Shown here: positions 1 to 8,488 of the stretch, piece after piece
How the letters are laid out: each line of letters starts with the position of its first letter
How positions within the stretch are numbered: the stretch's first letter is position 1
Source of the DNA: Actinocorallia populi
GTDB lineage: Bacteria; Actinomycetota; Actinomycetes; Streptosporangiales; Streptosporangiaceae
Length of the DNA stretch: 64,000 nucleotides
Direction of reading: 5' to 3'
Assembly (NCBI RefSeq): GCF_002995495.1
Contig: NZ_PVZV01000003.1
Coordinates: 124,001-188,000, forward strand
The notes under the pieces: generated by a model
Told to the model about the DNA's origin: nothing
The model's input: only the letters and a program-made list of their open reading frames with translations
Databases searched by the model: none
Translations under genes and position numbers: made by a program

Positions 1-2
1 GC

Positions 3-149
3 GCCCCGATCCCCCACCTGTACGCGATCGGCGAGGTGATCGGCGCCGCCGCCACCTGCGGCCAGAGCTTCTGCTCGGGCATGCTGATCACCCCCGCGAT
101 CACGTTCGGGCGGCTGCTCGGCCGCCGCCTCGCCGCGGCGGCCGTGTAA
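3..149 (+). CDS. FAD-binding flavoprotein, C-terminal end only
   Basis: The window opens inside this gene; 48 residues and a TAA stop are visible. The segment LYAIGEVIGA, followed by a glycine/serine-rich stretch and a closing GRLLGRRLA, matches the C-terminal FAD-contact region of the fumarate reductase/3-ketosteroid dehydrogenase flavoprotein family, where the motif LYAAGEV..G precedes the last helix. The substrate cannot be told from this piece. It is convergent with the minus-strand catabolic operon, and a strong hairpin lies 17 bp after the stop. A role in the same degradation pathway is plausible but only inferred from position. Confidence 0.65.
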   Translation, partial: APIPHLYAIGEVIGAAATCGQSFCSGMLITPAITFGRLLGRRLAAAAV

Positions 150-165
150 CGGCGAACGCCCGCGT

Positions 166-199
166 GAAGAGCCCCCGGCCGGTCGGCCGGGGGCTCTTC
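166..199 (+). terminator. Strong intrinsic hairpin terminator
   Basis: A perfect 15-bp GC-rich stem (GAAGAGCCCCCGGCC and its complement) with a 4-base loop lies just after the flavoprotein stop. It sits between convergent genes and could work in both directions; there is no long U tract, as is common in actinomycetes. Confidence 0.85.
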
Positions 200-252
200 G
201 CGTTCTTCGCGCCACTGCTTCGCGACGGAGAGGGATGCTCCGGAAAGCCAGA

Positions 253-278
253 GGCCCGCCGGTGTGAACCGGCGGGCC
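253..278 (-). terminator. Hairpin terminator of the minus-strand catabolic operon
   Basis: An 11-bp perfect stem (GGCCCGCCGGT and its complement) with a 4-base loop lies 22 bp beyond the stop of the CitE-like gene, so it most likely ends the long minus-strand operon. Confidence 0.8.
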
Positions 279-299
279 CCTTCCGTCCCGACGGGAGTG

Positions 300-1142
300 T
301 CAGGACAGGAGGCGGCGAGCGGAGCGGACCACCGCCTCGTCTATGAGCCTGCCTCGGGCGTCGAGGCAGACGCCGGATCCGGCGGCGAGCGCCTCCTCGT
401 AGCGGGCGAGGACGTCCTCGGCCCTGGCGGTCTCCTCCTCGGTGGGGGTGAAGACCTCGTGGACCACGGGGATCTGGGCGGGGTGGATGCAGGCGCGGCC
501 CCAGAAGCCCAGGCGGCGCAGCGCCCGTGTGGACTCCCGCAACGCGTCCGGGTCGCGGAAGTCGGTGCTGACCGGGGCGATGGGCGGCTCGATCTTCGCG
601 GCGGCGCTGGCGGCGACGGTCTGCGAGCGGGCCCACAGGAGTTCGCGGCCGTCCGGGGAGGGCGTGACGCCCAGGTCGGCGGCCAGGTCGGCCTCTCCGA
701 GCTGGAGCCTGACCACGCGCGGGGCGCGGGCCAGCTCGCGGGCGCGGAAGAGCGCCTCGCCGGACTCCAGCAGCGGGATGAGCCGCAGCGGCACGGTGAT
801 GCCGCGTTCCGCCTCCAGCCGCGTCAGCAGGGCGTCCAGCGCCGCCAGGTCGGCGGGGTCCTCGGCCTTGGCGACGCAGACTCCGGCCAGGCCGGGGGCG
901 GCCACGGCGCGCAGGTCCTCACGGCCCTGCTCGCCGGGGTTGATCCGCAGCCACAGGCGCGGGGCCGTGGGCCCGGCGAGACCGCCGAGCCAGGAGGCGA
1001 CCGTGGCCCTGGCCGCCTCCTTGCCGGACGGGGGCACGGCGTCCTCGAGATCGACGATCAGCTCGTCGGCACCCCGGGTGAGGGCCTTGGCGAGCTTGTC
1101 CGCCGCATCGCCGGGAACGTACAGGGCGGAGCGCGCGGTCAT
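300..1142 (-). CDS. CitE-like CoA-ester lyase (HpcH/HpaI aldolase family)
   Basis: Predicted to cleave a beta-hydroxyacyl-CoA (citryl-, malyl- or related CoA ester) by a Mg-dependent retro-aldol or Claisen reaction. The 280-residue length fits CitE-like lyases. The N-terminus has the family signature LYVPGD with ADELIVDLEDAV, where the acidic residues mark the Mg and substrate site; LQLGEADLAADLG near residue 170 supplies the second acidic cluster. The ATG overlaps the stop of the acyl-CoA dehydrogenase gene by 4 bases (ATGA), so the two are translationally coupled. As the last gene of the operon it may release a C2 or C3 unit from the degraded acid. The exact substrate is not determinable. 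Confidence 0.85.
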   Translation of the reverse strand: MTARSALYVPGDAADKLAKALTRGADELIVDLEDAVPPSGKEAARATVASWLGGLAGPTAPRLWLRINPGEQGREDLRAVAAPGLAGVCVAKAEDPADLAALDALLTRLEAERGITVPLRLIPLLESGEALFRARELARAPRVVRLQLGEADLAADLGVTPSPDGRELLWARSQTVAASAAAKIEPPIAPVSTDFRDPDALRESTRALRRLGFWGRACIHPAQIPVVHEVFTPTEEETARAEDVLARYEEALAAGSGVCLDARGRLIDEAVVRSARRLLS

Positions 1143-2302
1143 CCGATGGTTCCCTTGCCGCTGGTCAGGGCCTTGGCTATGACGGTGCGCATGATGTCGT
1201 TGGTGCCCTCGCCGATGCTCATCAGGGGGGCGTCGCGAAAGAGGCGCTCGACGACGAACTCCTTGGAGTAGCCGTAGCCGCCGTGCACCTGCATCGAGGT
1301 GAGGGCGCACTCCATGGCGGCCTCGGAGGCGAAGGTCTTGGCCATGCCCGCCTCCATGTCGACGCGGTGCCCGGCGTCGGCCTGGGCGGCGGCCCAGTAG
1401 ACGAGCAGGCGGGAGGCCTGGACCTTGATGGCCATCTCGGCGATCTTGAGCTGGACGGCCTGGAAGTCGTGGATCGGCTTGCCGAACGCCTCGCGCTGGG
1501 CGGCGTAGCCGAGCGCCTCGTCGTAGGAGGCCTGCGCGATGCCCAGGGAGCGCGCGGCGACGTTGATGCGGCCGACCTCCAGGCCGCCGAGGACCTGCTG
1601 CATGCCGCGGCCCTCGACGCCGCCGAGGAGGTTCTCCTTGGGCACGCGGACGTTCTCGAGGGTGATCTCGCACGACTCGGTGCCCTTGTAGCCGAGTTTC
1701 GGCAGGTCCCGGGAGACGGTGAAGCCGGGGGTACCTGCGTCGACGAGGAGCACCGACATGCCCTTGTGGGCCGGCTCGGCCGTCGGGTCGGTCTTGACCA
1801 GCACGGGCAGCGGGTCGGCGTAGCGGGCGTTGGTGATCCACGTCTTGCTGCCGTTGACGATGTAATGGTCGCCCTCGAGCCGCGCGGTGGTGGAGATGCC
1901 CTGCAGGTCGGTGCCCGCGCCCGGCTCGGTGAGGCCGATGCCGGTGCGGCGGCGCCCGGCCGCCAGGTCCGGCAGCAGCCGCGCCTTCTGCTCCTCGGTG
2001 CCGTGCTTGTTGATCATCCAGCAGGCCAGGGAGTGGCTGCCGAGGATGCCGGCGATCCCCATCCAGCCCTTGGAGATCTCCTCGAAGACCAGGGCGAACG
2101 ACACCATGTCGACGCCCAGGCCGCCGTACTCCTCGGGGACGGTCAGGCCGAACAGGCCGAGCTGCTTCATGCCCTCGACGATCTCGGTGGGGTAGCGGCC
2201 GGAGGCCTCCCACTCCTGCGCGACCGGGCGGATCTCCTTGTTGACGAAGTCCCGCAGCGTGTCGCGGAACATCTTCTGCTCTTCGGAGAGGGCGAAATCC
2301 AT
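1139..2302 (-). CDS. Acyl-CoA dehydrogenase
   Basis: FAD enzyme that introduces the alpha,beta double bond into an acyl-CoA. The 387 residues have the normal three-domain layout: N-terminal helices (FALSEEQKMFRDTLRDFV at the start), the central beta domain with the FAD/substrate segment GLTEPGAGTD, and a C-terminal helical domain ending IGEGTNDIMR. The Glu in GEGT aligns with the catalytic base of short/medium-chain dehydrogenases. It starts 9 bp from the stop region at the DUF35 gene and overlaps the CitE-like gene by 4 bases. The context of MaoC hydratases and a thiolase-like protein indicates one turn of a beta-oxidation-type pathway. Confidence 0.93.
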   Translation of the reverse strand: MDFALSEEQKMFRDTLRDFVNKEIRPVAQEWEASGRYPTEIVEGMKQLGLFGLTVPEEYGGLGVDMVSFALVFEEISKGWMGIAGILGSHSLACWMINKHGTEEQKARLLPDLAAGRRRTGIGLTEPGAGTDLQGISTTARLEGDHYIVNGSKTWITNARYADPLPVLVKTDPTAEPAHKGMSVLLVDAGTPGFTVSRDLPKLGYKGTESCEITLENVRVPKENLLGGVEGRGMQQVLGGLEVGRINVAARSLGIAQASYDEALGYAAQREAFGKPIHDFQAVQLKIAEMAIKVQASRLLVYWAAAQADAGHRVDMEAGMAKTFASEAAMECALTSMQVHGGYGYSKEFVVERLFRDAPLMSIGEGTNDIMRTVIAKALTSGKGTIG

Positions 2303-2311
2303 GATCGATCC

Positions 2312-2707
2312 TTAGTCAGCGGGGGTGAACACCGGCAGGTGACGGCCGTCGGGCAGGGCGCGCCAGGCGACCTTCACGGGCGCGTCGCACCGCCAGGAGC
2401 CGGGTTCGGCGTCCACGAGGTTGGTCAGCAGCAGGGGCCCTTCGGCGAGCCGGACGCGGGCCACCACGTAGGGGACCTCCAGGCCGGGCCGGGGGGCGCG
2501 GTGCACGACGGTGAAGGAGTCGACGGCGCCCAGGCCCGAGACGCCGGTGAAGTCCAGGTCGGTGCCGCCGCAGCCGGTGCACAGCGCCCGCGGGTAGTGC
2601 TGGAGGCGATCGCACCCCCGGCAGCGCTGGACGGTCAGCCGCTTCTCGCGGGTGGCCTCCCACCAGGGCCCGGTGACCTCGTCGACGGGGATTTCCAGCT
2701 CGTTCAT
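2312..2707 (-). CDS. DUF35 OB-fold protein with N-terminal zinc ribbon
   Basis: 131 residues with an N-terminal rubredoxin-like zinc ribbon (Cys29, Cys32, Cys43, Cys46) followed by an OB-fold rich in beta strands (SFTVVHRAP, VARVRLAEGPLL). DUF35 proteins bind acyl-CoA and usually form complexes with thiolase-superfamily proteins; in steroid side-chain degradation the DUF35 part of ChsH2 partners the aldolase Ltp2. Here the ATG overlaps the stop of the thiolase-like gene by 4 bases, a strong sign of a stoichiometric complex. It probably delivers or positions the CoA ester for its partner. Confidence 0.88.
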   Translation of the reverse strand: MNELEIPVDEVTGPWWEATREKRLTVQRCRGCDRLQHYPRALCTGCGGTDLDFTGVSGLGAVDSFTVVHRAPRPGLEVPYVVARVRLAEGPLLLTNLVDAEPGSWRCDAPVKVAWRALPDGRHLPVFTPAD

Positions 2708-3846
2708 CGGTCGACCCCCAGGAGAACGGTCGCGTGGGTGGAGAAGATCCCGCCCGTGCCGTGCGCGAGCGCGATCTCCGCGCCGGGGACCTGCCGTGCG
2801 CCGCACTCGCCGCGCAGCTGCCGGACGGCCTCGACGAGCAGCAGCAGCCCGAACATGCCCGGGTGGTTGTAGGACAGGCCGCCGCCGGAGGTGTTGAGCG
2901 GAAGGTCGCCGCCGGGCCGGACCCGTCCGCTCGAGACCAGTCCACCCGCCTCCCCCGGCTTGCAGAAGCCCAGCCCTTCCAGGGTGAGGAGCACGGTGAT
3001 GGTGAACGAGTCGTACAGCTGCAGGACGTCCACGTCCGCCGGGGCGAGCCCCGCCATGCGGAACGCGGCCTCCCCCGAGGCGAACGACCCGGGACGCAGC
3101 AGGTCGTCGACGGCCGTCATCGAGGCGTTGGTCGTCGACTCGCCGTAGCCCAGCACGAGCACCGGCGGCTTCGGCAGGTCGCGCGCCCGCTCCAGGGACG
3201 TCAGCACGATCGCGCCTCCGCCGTCGGTGACCAGGCAGCAGTCGGCGACCGTCAGGGGGGACGAGACCGGCTTGGCGGCCAGCACCTCCTCGACGGTCAG
3301 CGGACCGGCCTCGTGGCGGAACGCCTTGGGGTTGAGCAGCGCCCACTCGCGCGCGACCACCGCCACCTCGGCCAGCCACTCCCTGCCTCCCCCGTAGGAG
3401 TGCAGGTAACGCTGTGCGGCCATGGCGTAGTACGACAGCGGGAACAGCGGCGCGTAAGGGTCCTCGAACTGCGCCTGCGGGAGATGCGACTCCTGCACGC
3501 CTCCCAGCGAACGCGAACGCGCCGAACGCTGGTTGGAGCCGTAGGAGATGACGACCGTGGAGCACTGACCGGCCTCGATGGCCTGCGCGGCGCGCGCCAC
3601 GTACATCTCGAACGCCGAGCCTCCGGCGAACGTGGAGTCCGACCACGACGGCTCCAGCCCGAGGTACTCCGCCAGCTGCGGGGTCGAGAACCGGGAGACG
3701 CCCGCCGTGGCCAGCCCGTCCACGTCCGACAGCGACAGTCCGGCGTCGGCCAGCGCCCGGGTGATCCCCTGCGCCTGCAGGGTGAGGATGGGCTTGCCGG
3801 TCACCCCGAGGTCGGACTCGGCCGCCCCGACGATCGCGACGGTCAT
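2704..3846 (-). CDS. Thiolase-superfamily protein (lipid-transfer/Ltp2-like), no nucleophilic Cys
   Basis: 380 residues with the SCP-x/lipid-transfer thiolase fold: start TVAIVGAAESDLG, central DVLQLYDSFTITVLL, then LSYNHPGMFG and C-terminal HGTGGIFSTHATVLLG. At the position of the catalytic Cys of true thiolases (CxSG) the sequence reads TFAGGSAFEM, so the nucleophile is absent. Ltp2-type aldolases of steroid degradation also lack it and use tyrosines, and pair with DUF35 proteins, as here. The likely reaction is retro-aldol cleavage of a beta-hydroxy-acyl-CoA rather than thiolysis. The start ATG at 3846 overlaps the stop of the RidA gene (ATGA); a longer frame upstream is coding for RidA. 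Confidence 0.85.
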   Translation of the reverse strand: MTVAIVGAAESDLGVTGKPILTLQAQGITRALADAGLSLSDVDGLATAGVSRFSTPQLAEYLGLEPSWSDSTFAGGSAFEMYVARAAQAIEAGQCSTVVISYGSNQRSARSRSLGGVQESHLPQAQFEDPYAPLFPLSYYAMAAQRYLHSYGGGREWLAEVAVVAREWALLNPKAFRHEAGPLTVEEVLAAKPVSSPLTVADCCLVTDGGGAIVLTSLERARDLPKPPVLVLGYGESTTNASMTAVDDLLRPGSFASGEAAFRMAGLAPADVDVLQLYDSFTITVLLTLEGLGFCKPGEAGGLVSSGRVRPGGDLPLNTSGGGLSYNHPGMFGLLLLVEAVRQLRGECGARQVPGAEIALAHGTGGIFSTHATVLLGVDR

Positions 3847-4925
3847 GACGGGAACACCGCCGTCGGCACGACCTCGATGAGGAACTCCGGCCGCAGCAGC
3901 GCCGAGCACACCACGGACGTCAGCGCCGGGGTGTCGCCGAAGTACTTGCGGCGGATCTCGGCGATCTCGTCGTAGCGCTCGACGGCGTCGGGGGTGATGT
4001 ACTCCACCAGCCGCGTCACGGAGCCGTACGGCAGGGTCTCGCCCAGCCCGGCCTCGCGCAGCACCGCCGCGATCGCGGCGTAGGTGTACTCCGCCTGCGC
4101 CGCGAGGTCGCCTTCGAAGATGGCCTTCTGGGTGGCGGGCTCCAGCGCGCCGAAACCCGACATGAACAGAGTGCGTTCGGTGGCCAGACCCGGCTTGTAC
4201 GTCAGCGTCCGGTAGCGCTGCCAGCCCGGGTTGACCGCGCGGAACGGCGCCGCCGAGGCGATCGCGTCCAGCGAGACCATCGCGCCCGGCACGACGGCCT
4301 GGTCGATGACGATGCCCGCCGCTCCCGGGTGCACCGGCTGCCCGTCGGTGCCCGTCCCTCCGAGCAGCTCCTTGCGGGGGCGGCCGCAGCGCGGGTACTG
4401 CGAGCGGGTGGCCTGGGCGGTGTAGTCGGTTGTCTGCACCAGCGCGTCCAGGCCGAGGCCCGCGGCCTTCAGCAGCTCGCCGGCCCGCTCCAGGCAGTAG
4501 CGGTACTGCTCGCGGAAGTCGTCGGCGAAGACGATGGACGTCCCGTCGTGCGGGTGGATGCTCGGCAGGTAGACGATGTCGTCGGCGACCCGCAGGGTCC
4601 CCCGGTGGAAGCCCTCGTCAGGGTGGGCCTGCACGAGCCGTCCGCCGCCGGGGAAGGCGGTCAGCTCGACCGACAGTTCCGCGCCCCCCTCCGGCAGGCC
4701 CTCCACGCCCACGGTGGCGACCGGCGCCGGGTGCCCGCCCAGGGCGGCCTCGCGGGCCTTCTCGACCCGCCCGTAGGAGTCCAGCGCCGCGTTGGTCGCG
4801 TACTCCACCACGTGCACCACGTCGTCCGGACCGAGCCCGGCCCCGGCCAGCGCCGCGAACGCTCCGGCGTAGGCGTCCTCGACGGTGCCCGCCACGGACG
4901 ACAGGCGTGTCGTTTCAGAGCTCAT
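3843..4925 (-). CDS. Multi-domain RidA/YjgF-family protein
   Basis: About 360 residues, nearly three times the usual 130-residue RidA. The end of one RidA-like unit is at about residues 20-105 (VHVVEYATN, VELTAFPG), a second unit at about 107-240 (RVADDIVYLPS, VQTTDYT, VSLDAIAS), and a third at about 245-360 (LFMSGFGALEP, RLVEYITPDAV, FLIEVVPTAVFP). RidA proteins hydrolyse enamine/imine intermediates or act on small reactive carbonyls; related proteins occur in aromatic catabolism. No clear catalytic Arg assignment can be made by eye. ATG 4925 is preferred (overlaps the upstream stop by 11 bases); an ATG at 4940 is possible. Confidence 0.8.
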   Translation of the reverse strand: MSSETTRLSSVAGTVEDAYAGAFAALAGAGLGPDDVVHVVEYATNAALDSYGRVEKAREAALGGHPAPVATVGVEGLPEGGAELSVELTAFPGGGRLVQAHPDEGFHRGTLRVADDIVYLPSIHPHDGTSIVFADDFREQYRYCLERAGELLKAAGLGLDALVQTTDYTAQATRSQYPRCGRPRKELLGGTGTDGQPVHPGAAGIVIDQAVVPGAMVSLDAIASAAPFRAVNPGWQRYRTLTYKPGLATERTLFMSGFGALEPATQKAIFEGDLAAQAEYTYAAIAAVLREAGLGETLPYGSVTRLVEYITPDAVERYDEIAEIRRKYFGDTPALTSVVCSALLRPEFLIEVVPTAVFPS

Positions 4926-6264
4926 GGTTCTCCAATGCACGGATGAGGGCGGCCGTGGACGGCGCGTCGGCCAGGCCGAGAACGGAATCGATGATCTTTT
5001 CGCCGCCGGGGCCGAGGTTGCCCAGGGCCTTGGCGGTGACGAGCCGGTCGAGGCCGGGGTCGTCGGGGCCGCCGCCGCTGCGCGGTACCTCTGCGGCGAC
5101 CGTACGGCCCCCGGCGGTCCGGACGCGGACGCGGCCGGGCTGGTCGGCGGCGACGCCGCCGAAGTCCACGACCTCGGTGCGCACCCGCGCGGCCAGGGCC
5201 GCCACCTCGGGGCGGTCGATCCGGTCGTAGGTCGCGACGGTCACCTCGCCGTCGAGCAGCATCGCCGCGACGCTCCAGGGCAGGCTGAACTTGGCGTCGT
5301 AGGCCGAACGCGGCGTCTCCTTGCCGGGAGCGCACACGATCGACGCGGCGTCCGGATGGGCCTCGACGACCACTTCACCGAGGCCGCGGATCTCGTCGGC
5401 GGAGCCCAGTCCGGCGCGCACCTCGTGGGCGGCGTCGAGCTGGGCGTGCATCAGCTGGCAGGCCGGGTACGGCTTGACGGTGATGCGGGTGGCCTCCCAG
5501 CGGTCGCCGAGTCCGTCCAGGATCGCCGGGCGGTCCGCGTCGCGGCGGGCCAGGGCCCGGTAGAGGCCGTATTCGCCCTCGAACACCGTCGAGGGGCCGG
5601 TGGCTCCCGCGGCCGCGAGCGCGGCGGCGACGAGCCCGTCCGAGGCGGCGAAACCGGGATGGAGCTGCTTGGTGGAGCTGCCGGTGTTGAGGAACTCCAG
5701 CAGCCCGGACGCGCGGCTGCCCGCGATGCCCAGCGCGTTGACGGCCTGTGCGACGGAGAGCCCGCGCAGCCGTGCGGCGGTGAGCGCGGACGCGAAGACC
5801 CCGCAGGCGGCGGTGGCGTGCAGACCCACGGCGTGGAAGCCGTGCGGTGCGGCCGCTCCGAGACGGCAGATCGTCTCCAGGCCGATCGCAAGTGCGGTGA
5901 GCGCCTCCTCGCCGCTCACCGCTCCGCCTTCGGCGAGGACCACCGGCACGACGGGAGCGGACGCGTGGACGAGCCCGCCCGCATGGGTGTCGTCGAAGTC
6001 CAGCGCGTGGATCAGCACCCCGTTGGCCAGCGCCGCCGCCGGACGGGACACCCGCCCGGACCGCCCGATGACGAGCGCGTCGCCGGGGCCCATCGCCTGC
6101 GCGGTGCGCACCGCCGCCTCCGCGGCCTTCGCCCCGGCCCCCGCCACCGCGTTGCCCAGCGCGTCGAGCAGGTGGCGGGCCGCGGCCTGCCGCACCCGCT
6201 CGGGCACCTGGTCCGGCCGGACGTCCAGCGCCCAGCCGGCGAGTTCCTCGGCGATCGCCGTCAT
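4915..6264 (-). CDS. MmgE/PrpD family protein (2-methylcitrate dehydratase-like)
   Basis: 449 residues, matching the all-helical-plus-lid fold of MmgE/PrpD dehydratases. Recognisable stretches are FDDTHAGGLVHASAPV in the N-terminal domain, GLHATAACGVFASA, TKQLHPGFAA and KPYPACQLMHAQLDA. Members dehydrate 2-methylcitrate or related hydroxy tricarboxylates; in catabolic clusters many act on other hydroxy acids or are of unknown function, so the substrate is open. The ATG overlaps the CoA-transferase stop (ATGA). Confidence 0.88.
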   Translation of the reverse strand: MTAIAEELAGWALDVRPDQVPERVRQAAARHLLDALGNAVAGAGAKAAEAAVRTAQAMGPGDALVIGRSGRVSRPAAALANGVLIHALDFDDTHAGGLVHASAPVVPVVLAEGGAVSGEEALTALAIGLETICRLGAAAPHGFHAVGLHATAACGVFASALTAARLRGLSVAQAVNALGIAGSRASGLLEFLNTGSSTKQLHPGFAASDGLVAAALAAAGATGPSTVFEGEYGLYRALARRDADRPAILDGLGDRWEATRITVKPYPACQLMHAQLDAAHEVRAGLGSADEIRGLGEVVVEAHPDAASIVCAPGKETPRSAYDAKFSLPWSVAAMLLDGEVTVATYDRIDRPEVAALAARVRTEVVDFGGVAADQPGRVRVRTAGGRTVAAEVPRSGGGPDDPGLDRLVTAKALGNLGPGGEKIIDSVLGLADAPSTAALIRALENHEL

Positions 6265-7463
6265 GACCGCGCTCCGAAGGCTCCCTCGTCCGCGAGTTCG
6301 GCGACGCGTTCGCCCGAGTAGCCCAGCAGCCCGCGGAGGATCTCCTCGGAGTGCTCGCCACGCTGGGGCGCGCGCCGGTACTCGGGCCGTTCCGTGCCGA
6401 CCTTGACCGGGGAGGCCAGGTTCTTGAGCGTGCCGTACCGGGGGTGCTCGGTCTCGACGATCAGGTCGCGGGCGAGGGTGTGCTCCTCCTGGAGCGCCTG
6501 CGAGACGTCGTTGATGGGGCCGCAGGGGATGGACGCGGCGGTCATCGGGGCGAGCCACTCCTCGACGGTTCGGGTGGAGAGGGTCTTCTCCAGCTCCGGA
6601 AGCAGGGTGCCCGCGTTCTTCTGCCGGTCGGCGAAGGTGGCGTAGCGGGGGTCGGCGCCCAGGTCGGGGCGGTCGATCACCTCGACGAGGCGCTGCCAGA
6701 ACTTCTCCTTGGCGCAGCCCACGACGATCCAGCCGTCCTTGGCCTGGAACGCCTGGAAGGGCACCAGGGAGGGGTGGGCGGAGTGGTGGGTGCGCGCCGG
6801 GGTGAAGCCCGCGTTCATGTGCCAGGTGCCCGGGTAGGTGAGCATCGAGAGCGCGGTGTCGTACAGGGAGACGTCGCAGTCCATGCCGACGCCGTCGCGG
6901 CGGGCGGCGTGCAGGCCGGTCAGCAGCGAGACGATCGCGACGTAGCCGCCGCAGTAGTCCACCAGCGACAGGCCGGACTTGGTGGGCGGCCCGTCGGGTT
7001 CGCCGGTGAGGTCCATCCAGCCGGCCAGGCCCTGCAGGATGTAGTCGTAGCCGGGCTGCTTCGCGCGCGGGCCCGTCATGCCGAATCCGGTGAGCGAGCA
7101 GCAGACGATCTTCGGGTTGAGGTGCTTGAGGTCGTCGTAGGTGATCTTCAGCTTGGCCGGGACGTCGCCGCGCAGGTTGGAGTAGACCGCGTCCGCGCCG
7201 CGCACCAGGTCCTCGAAGACGGCGCGGCCCGCCGGGGTGGACATGTCCAGCGAGATCGACTTCTTGTTGCGGTTGAAGGTCTCGTAGAACAGCGAGTCCT
7301 CGTCCTGGGCGTACGGCGGGACGTAGCGTCCGACGTCGCCGCCGGTCCGGGGGTCCTCGATCTTGATGATCTCGGCGCCCATGTCGGCCAGGTGCAGCGA
7401 GCCGAAGGGCCCGGCGCCGTACTGCTCCAGGGAGATGATGCGGACGTCCTGCAGCGGCTTCAC
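6261..7463 (-). CDS. CaiB/BaiF family (class III) CoA-transferase
   Basis: Transfers CoA from a donor thioester to the pathway acid, activating it without ATP. The 400 residues contain the family markers ISLEQYGAGPFGSLHLADMGAE at the N-terminus, FNRNKKSISLDM, ADAVYSNLRGDVPAK, GYDYILQGLAGWM and DVSLYDTALSM; the Asp in VSLYDT region is the expected acyl-anhydride nucleophile site. The start is GTG, overlapping the upstream stop (GTGA). Likely the activation step of the operon. Confidence 0.92.
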   Translation of the reverse strand: MKPLQDVRIISLEQYGAGPFGSLHLADMGAEIIKIEDPRTGGDVGRYVPPYAQDEDSLFYETFNRNKKSISLDMSTPAGRAVFEDLVRGADAVYSNLRGDVPAKLKITYDDLKHLNPKIVCCSLTGFGMTGPRAKQPGYDYILQGLAGWMDLTGEPDGPPTKSGLSLVDYCGGYVAIVSLLTGLHAARRDGVGMDCDVSLYDTALSMLTYPGTWHMNAGFTPARTHHSAHPSLVPFQAFQAKDGWIVVGCAKEKFWQRLVEVIDRPDLGADPRYATFADRQKNAGTLLPELEKTLSTRTVEEWLAPMTAASIPCGPINDVSQALQEEHTLARDLIVETEHPRYGTLKNLASPVKVGTERPEYRRAPQRGEHSEEILRGLLGYSGERVAELADEGAFGARS

Positions 7464-8488
7464 GACAGCTCCCTGATCAGTTCGATGATGCGTGCCTGCG
7501 CGGCCCGGATGTCGGCGGGCCCGACGCCGTGGACGGGCGGGGTCAGCTTGATGGAATCGGCGACGCCCGCGTAGGCGGAGATGCGCTCGGCGACCTGGTC
7601 GAAGGTGCCCGTCAGGGTCAGGGCGTCGACCATCCGGGAGGAGACGGCGTCCCCCAGGTAGTCGGCGCCCGCTCCGGCGCGGAAGGCCTCGATGACCTTC
7701 TCCTGGTCCTCGGCCAGGTCGTGGAAGGCGAAGAAGTCGGCGTAGGTGCGCACCGAGGCGTAGAAGCCGGCGGTCCCGGCGGAGCGGCGGCGGGCGACGC
7801 CGGGGTCGGCGTCGACCGAGCAGCAGGCCGAGACGACGACGTCCAGCTCCGAGCGGTCCCGGCCGCTCTCCGCCAGGCCCTCCAGGAGCGGCGGCAGGGA
7901 GCGTTCGGTGAGCCAGGCCGGGGAGCACAGCTCGTGCGAGATCCAGCCCTGGCCGATCTCGCCGGCCAGTCTCGTCATCGCGGGGCCCATGCCCGCCACG
8001 TACACCGGGATCTCGCGGCGCGCCTGCGGGAAGGGACGCTGGTAGCCGCGGATGCGCATCGGCTCGTGCTCGCCCTCCAGCGTCATCGGCGCGCCGTCGG
8101 CGGCGTGGGCGACGAAGTGCCGCACGGCCGCGACGGTCTCGCGCAGGTGCGCGACGGGCCTGCCCCAGCGGGCGTTGTGCCAGTCCTCGTTGAGCCGCTT
8201 GACGCCGCTGCCCAGGCCGAGCACGAACCGCCCGCCCGACAGCTCGTCCAGGTCCAGGGCCTCCAGCGCGGTCGTCATCGGGCTGCGGGTGAAGGCCAGC
8301 GCGATGGCGGTGCCGACCCGGGCGGTGGAGGTGCCCTGGGCCAGCGCCGCTGCGGAGACCGTGGCGCTGCGGTGCAGTTCGGGCACCCACAGGGTGGTGG
8401 CGCCCGCCTCCTCGGCGGCGCGGCCCGCCGCCACCAGCTCCTCCAGGGTCTCGCCCCAGGGACCGAAGGTGATGCGCGGTCCGGTCAC
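7460..8488 (-). CDS. LLM-class (luciferase-like) F420-dependent oxidoreductase
   Basis: 342 residues of a TIM-barrel fold typical of bacterial luciferase-like enzymes. Visible markers are WVPELHRSAT, RVGTAIALAFTRSPM, LDLDELSGGRFVLGLGSG and IPVYVAGMGPAM. Most actinobacterial members of this length use deazaflavin F420 to reduce or dehydrogenate substrates; FMN monooxygenase activity cannot be excluded. Both ends overlap their neighbours by 4 bases, so it is co-translated with the CoA-transferase and MaoC genes. Confidence 0.87.
   Translation of the reverse strand: MTGPRITFGPWGETLEELVAAGRAAEEAGATTLWVPELHRSATVSAAALAQGTSTARVGTAIALAFTRSPMTTALEALDLDELSGGRFVLGLGSGVKRLNEDWHNARWGRPVAHLRETVAAVRHFVAHAADGAPMTLEGEHEPMRIRGYQRPFPQARREIPVYVAGMGPAMTRLAGEIGQGWISHELCSPAWLTERSLPPLLEGLAESGRDRSELDVVVSACCSVDADPGVARRRSAGTAGFYASVRTYADFFAFHDLAEDQEKVIEAFRAGAGADYLGDAVSSRMVDALTLTGTFDQVAERISAYAGVADSIKLTPPVHGVGPADIRAAQARIIELIRELS

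Noticed and set aside
1283-2872. 529-residue plus-strand open frame
   Set aside because: It is the antisense of the acyl-CoA dehydrogenase and DUF35 genes, with Gly/Ala/Val-rich low-complexity content and no motif.
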